Positions 28,772 to 30,528 of a stretch of DNA of 30,528 bases are shown here, one piece after another. The position numbers and the translations under genes are program-made. The stretch is from Chara braunii (taxonomy: Eukaryota; Streptophyta; Charophyceae; Charales; Characeae). The DNA is taken from positions 1,782,097-1,812,624 of the forward strand of contig BFEA01000194.1 of NCBI GenBank assembly GCA_003427395.1, in the 5' to 3' direction. The notes below the pieces were generated by a model that worked only from the letters and a program-made list of their open reading frames with translations, made no database searches and was not told the origin of the DNA. Within the stretch, counting starts at the first letter, position 1. The number at the start of each line of letters is the position of its first letter.

Positions 28772-28815
<44 letters not shown>
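28679..28815 (+). other. LINE-II 3' tail hairpin and poly(A)
   Basis: GGGACACTGGACCCG.. with stem ACTGGA/TCCAGC (28688-28693/28701-28706; outermost pair mismatched), then GCTCC ... GGAGC, then TACCAGCAGC followed by A40 (28776-28815). This copy shows that the shared tail is the true 3' end of a LINE. Confidence 0.88.
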
Positions 28816-28816
<1 letters not shown>

Positions 28817-28840
28817 CGGAACAAATGCTGAAAGTGCACA

Positions 28841-29314
28841 TTTTTTTCTTTTCATATTCTTCTCTCAACTTCTGTTTCTTTGCCTTCCACTACCTACTCC
28901 TAAGACTATCTAGAGGGACCCCTGCAAGCATAGTTTCCTCTCTCTGTGAAGGGGAGATTTAATGGTGCCCCTTGCCCCTAATGGTTAGGGTATAGGGTTG
29001 GGGCCGCCAGTGGGGGTCTGGCTAACACACAGACCTAGGCCTGCCATTAGCTGTGCCTCCCTTTCTCATTGTCCCCCACCCTTCATCGAGTAGCAGCAGA
29101 GACTATGGCCAACACTCTCCCACACACCACACACAACCCACTTGCGCTCACACTCACACCCGTGTTGGTCATAGACCCCGCTAATACCGATGAGGGGTAT
29201 CCAGAGGACTATCACAGTCCGTTGGCACTAAGTGCGCCGCAGGCAGCCATGGGACTTGAACCCACAACCTCCTGAATGCCACTTGCATGCCTAACCAACT
29301 GAGCTAGCACAGCC
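28841..29314 (-). mobile_element. SINE-A, most complete copy, minus strand
   Basis: Read on the minus strand: box A TAGCTCAGTTGG (29295-29306), box B GGTTCAAGTCC (29252-29262), body with CCAACACGGGTGTGAGTGTG and the block matching 14489-14911, and an A-rich 3' end (28841-28852). About 470 bp, long for a SINE. Transcribed by pol III if active; mobilised by LINE machinery (family knowledge). It lies tail-to-tail with LINE-II: the LINE poly(A) ends 25 bases from the SINE poly(A). Confidence 0.88.
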
Positions 29315-29901
29315 AAAACTTTTTTGCTTTTTCTGAATCTGTTCAAAACTCAGAATGCCGCAGGATTTCCCCTTCATCGATGGCGTGTAGCAATCCAACT
29401 CTGTCACACATGGTTGAAAACGGTACGTACATGGTATAATACGGCACTAGTGGGTCCTGGCCCCGGCCCCAGGGGCATCTGCTTGCAGCGGACAAAAGAT
29501 TGGCATAATGGGAAGAGCCATGCCATGTTCACCACAGAAAATACCAGAAAGAGCAAAAGAAAACACATAAAATCACGTCTTATTCCCCAGGGGCCAAGTC
29601 CCGCTAGCAGGGGTTGAGTTCCTCAACACCCTAATCTGGACGTGTCTGTGGAGAGGTGCAGAAAATCACACTTTGAGTTTCCTCATCCGCACATCTCCAG
29701 AAACACATCCAGATTCAGTAGTTGAGAAAACTCAAGGCTGTTAGTGGGACCCCAGGGAATGGCACACTACAAACCTTGCCCAGCTGTTAGGGGGACTTGG
29801 GCCCAGGGAATGGCACAATACAAACCTTGCACAGCTAGAAAGCGCTGGAAAGGTAGACAAAGGGCCTCTCTGCACTACTCTCCACATGCACAAACGACAA
29901 A
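29315..29901. other. Unrecognised stretch containing a 51-bp duplication
   Basis: 29738-29788 and 29789-29839 are tandem copies sharing CAGGGAATGGCACA and TACAAACCTTGC(C/A)CAGCT. No gene recognised in the rest. Confidence 0.55.
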
Positions 29902-29912
29902 AAAGATGGCAA

Positions 29913-30338
29913 TTTTTTTTTTTTTCATTTTTTTTTTAAGGCGATGGCCTTGAGGTATTATCATCCGACTAACCAGCCCAGGTAAATTCAATCATGTGTC
30001 TAATCTGACACCGGGTGGCCTTTTCAGCCCAGGGTGGCCTTTATTTATTGCCTTCAGGGAACCCCCCATGGGGGACACTGGCCAGTGGACACAGCCGGTA
30101 GCAGAGGGACCAGGCATCATCTGAGTGGCCAGTCGCTGTGCCTCCCCGATTACCCCTCCCTACGCCTATGGACATCAGCAGAGACTGCTTTTTAATGCCA
30201 ATTGGGGTTACCAACGGGCTATCTCTAGGTGGCGGGTGCCAAGCATGCCCAGGAAGGTACATGAGGCCAATGGGGATTGAACCCAAGACCTCCTGAACGC
30301 CACTTGCGTCCCTTACCAACTGAGCTAGGCCGCTGGAT
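29913..30338 (-). mobile_element. SINE-B, full length with target-site duplication
   Basis: On the minus strand: tRNA-like head with box A TAGCTCAGTTGG (30316-30327) and box B GGTTCAATCCC (30273-30283), body, then an A-rich tail (29913-29937). AAAGATGGCAA occurs on both sides (29902-29912 and 30339-30349), a perfect 11-bp target-site duplication that fixes the ends. The head and a GGAGGCACAG phrase relate it to SINE-A, but the body is otherwise different. Confidence 0.88.
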
Positions 30339-30364
30339 AAAGATGGCAAATTGAATGTATCTTT

Positions 30365-30465
30365 CCCTGTTTTTTTTTGTTTTTTTTTTTTAACCGCCCC
30401 CAGGTTTGCTAGGTGTGCTGTGGGGAGCTTCACCTGCTGGAAATTGGGTCCAGCGTCCGTTACAA
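30365..30465 (-). mobile_element. LINE 3' tail fragment beside U6
   Basis: T-rich run (30370-30392, equal to minus-strand poly(A)), then on the minus strand the conserved tail with hairpin GCTGGA/TCCAGC (30436-30454). The sequence between hairpin and poly(A) differs from other copies and lacks the second stem. It ends about 14-20 bases from the U6 start, in opposite orientation. Confidence 0.78.
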
Positions 30466-30478
30466 TGCAACAGGATCT

Positions 30479-30496
30479 GTCCTTCGGGACATCCGT

Positions 30497-30528
<32 letters not shown>
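30479..30528 (+). ncRNA. U6: U6 snRNA, 5' half, cut by window edge
   Basis: Matches the start of plant-type U6: 5' hairpin (TGTCC-TTC-GGGACA), ATCCGTTAAAATTGGAACGA, then the invariant ATACAGAGA and AGATTAGCAT. The ACAGAGA box that pairs with the 5' splice site is intact; changes from consensus are few (one T for A, and one fewer C and G in the 5' stem). Upstream, neither a TATA box near -30 nor a plant USE (RTCCCACATCG) near -60 is seen; a LINE tail lies there instead. It could be a recent pseudogene, or a real gene with an unusual promoter. The 3' half and T-run terminator are outside the window. Confidence 0.85.

Larger units (their letters stand above)
22800..28815 (+). mobile_element. LINE-II: 5'-truncated L1-type retrotransposon
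   Basis: Plus-strand element starting inside ORFX, then ORF2 (endonuclease, RT, zf-RVT, C-terminal tail), 3' UTR, conserved 3' tail hairpin and a 40-nt poly(A) at 28776-28815. ORF1 is absent, consistent with 5' truncation typical of LINE insertion. Protein similarity to LINE-I is clear but moderate over all parts, so they are different subfamilies. Multiple stops and frame changes make it inactive. The long pure poly(A) may mean insertion is younger than the coding decay suggests, or reflect later expansion. No confident target-site duplication. Confidence 0.88.

Noticed and set aside
28094-28831. 245-residue open frame after LINE-II ORF2
   Set aside because: It runs through the 3' UTR tandem repeat and ends in the poly(A) as polylysine. 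No match to LINE-I.
1-30528. CRISPR array, bacterial operons, riboswitches
   Set aside because: No regularly spaced identical repeats and no prokaryotic gene layout; content is eukaryotic retroelements.

Overview
This is a eukaryotic window, almost certainly plant-lineage (land plant or streptophyte green alga), made nearly entirely of mobile elements and their remains. I recognise no host protein-coding gene. The plant-lineage call rests on three things: L1-type LINEs whose ORF2 ends in the zinc-binding domain (zf-RVT type) usual in plant L1 elements, an ORF1 with an RRM-like/DUF4283-like region followed by a zinc knuckle, and two U6 snRNA-derived sequences close to the plant consensus. The species cannot be fixed from the sequence.

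Layout. (1) 1 to about 8.7 kb, minus strand: a long, decayed L1-type LINE (LINE-I) with ORF1, an extra middle ORF ('ORFX'), ORF2 (AP endonuclease, reverse transcriptase, zf-RVT, conserved C-terminal tail) and a 3' UTR. (2) 9.2-11.3 kb: a degenerate tandem array whose units carry paired CACGTG palindromes. (3) 11.4-12.7 kb: a short Gag/ORF1-like ORF and a 58-bp minisatellite. (4) 12.7-16.5 kb: mostly unrecognised, but with a diverged ~528-bp direct duplication interrupted by a SINE. (5) 16.5-20.3 kb: LINE 3' tail, two small foldback MITEs, two tRNA-headed SINE-like copies with an 18S-5'-like motif between them, a near full-length U6 pseudogene, a CACTA-like non-autonomous transposon rich in subterminal repeats, and a hidden third LINE fragment. 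(6) 21.8-22.4 kb: a tRNA-headed SINE followed by the LINE 3' tail. (7) 22.8-28.8 kb, plus strand: a second, 5'-truncated LINE (LINE-II) with the same ORFX-EN-RT-zf-RVT-tail order and a 40-nt poly(A). (8) 28.8-30.5 kb: two minus-strand SINEs (one with a perfect 11-bp target-site duplication), another LINE tail, and the first 50 nt of a U6 snRNA running off the right edge.

How the parts relate. LINE-I and LINE-II are diverged relatives that share an unusual ORF between ORF1 and ORF2. A 3' tail with a small hairpin recurs five times in the window: on LINE-I, on LINE-II, after a SINE, and on two short fragments. One copy has a paired (compensatory) change in the stem. The simplest reading is a LINE family whose reverse transcriptase recognises this tail, with SINEs that may borrow it. 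The best candidates for something undescribed are the ORFX protein, the shared 3' hairpin, and the LINE-tail/U6 junction at the right edge.
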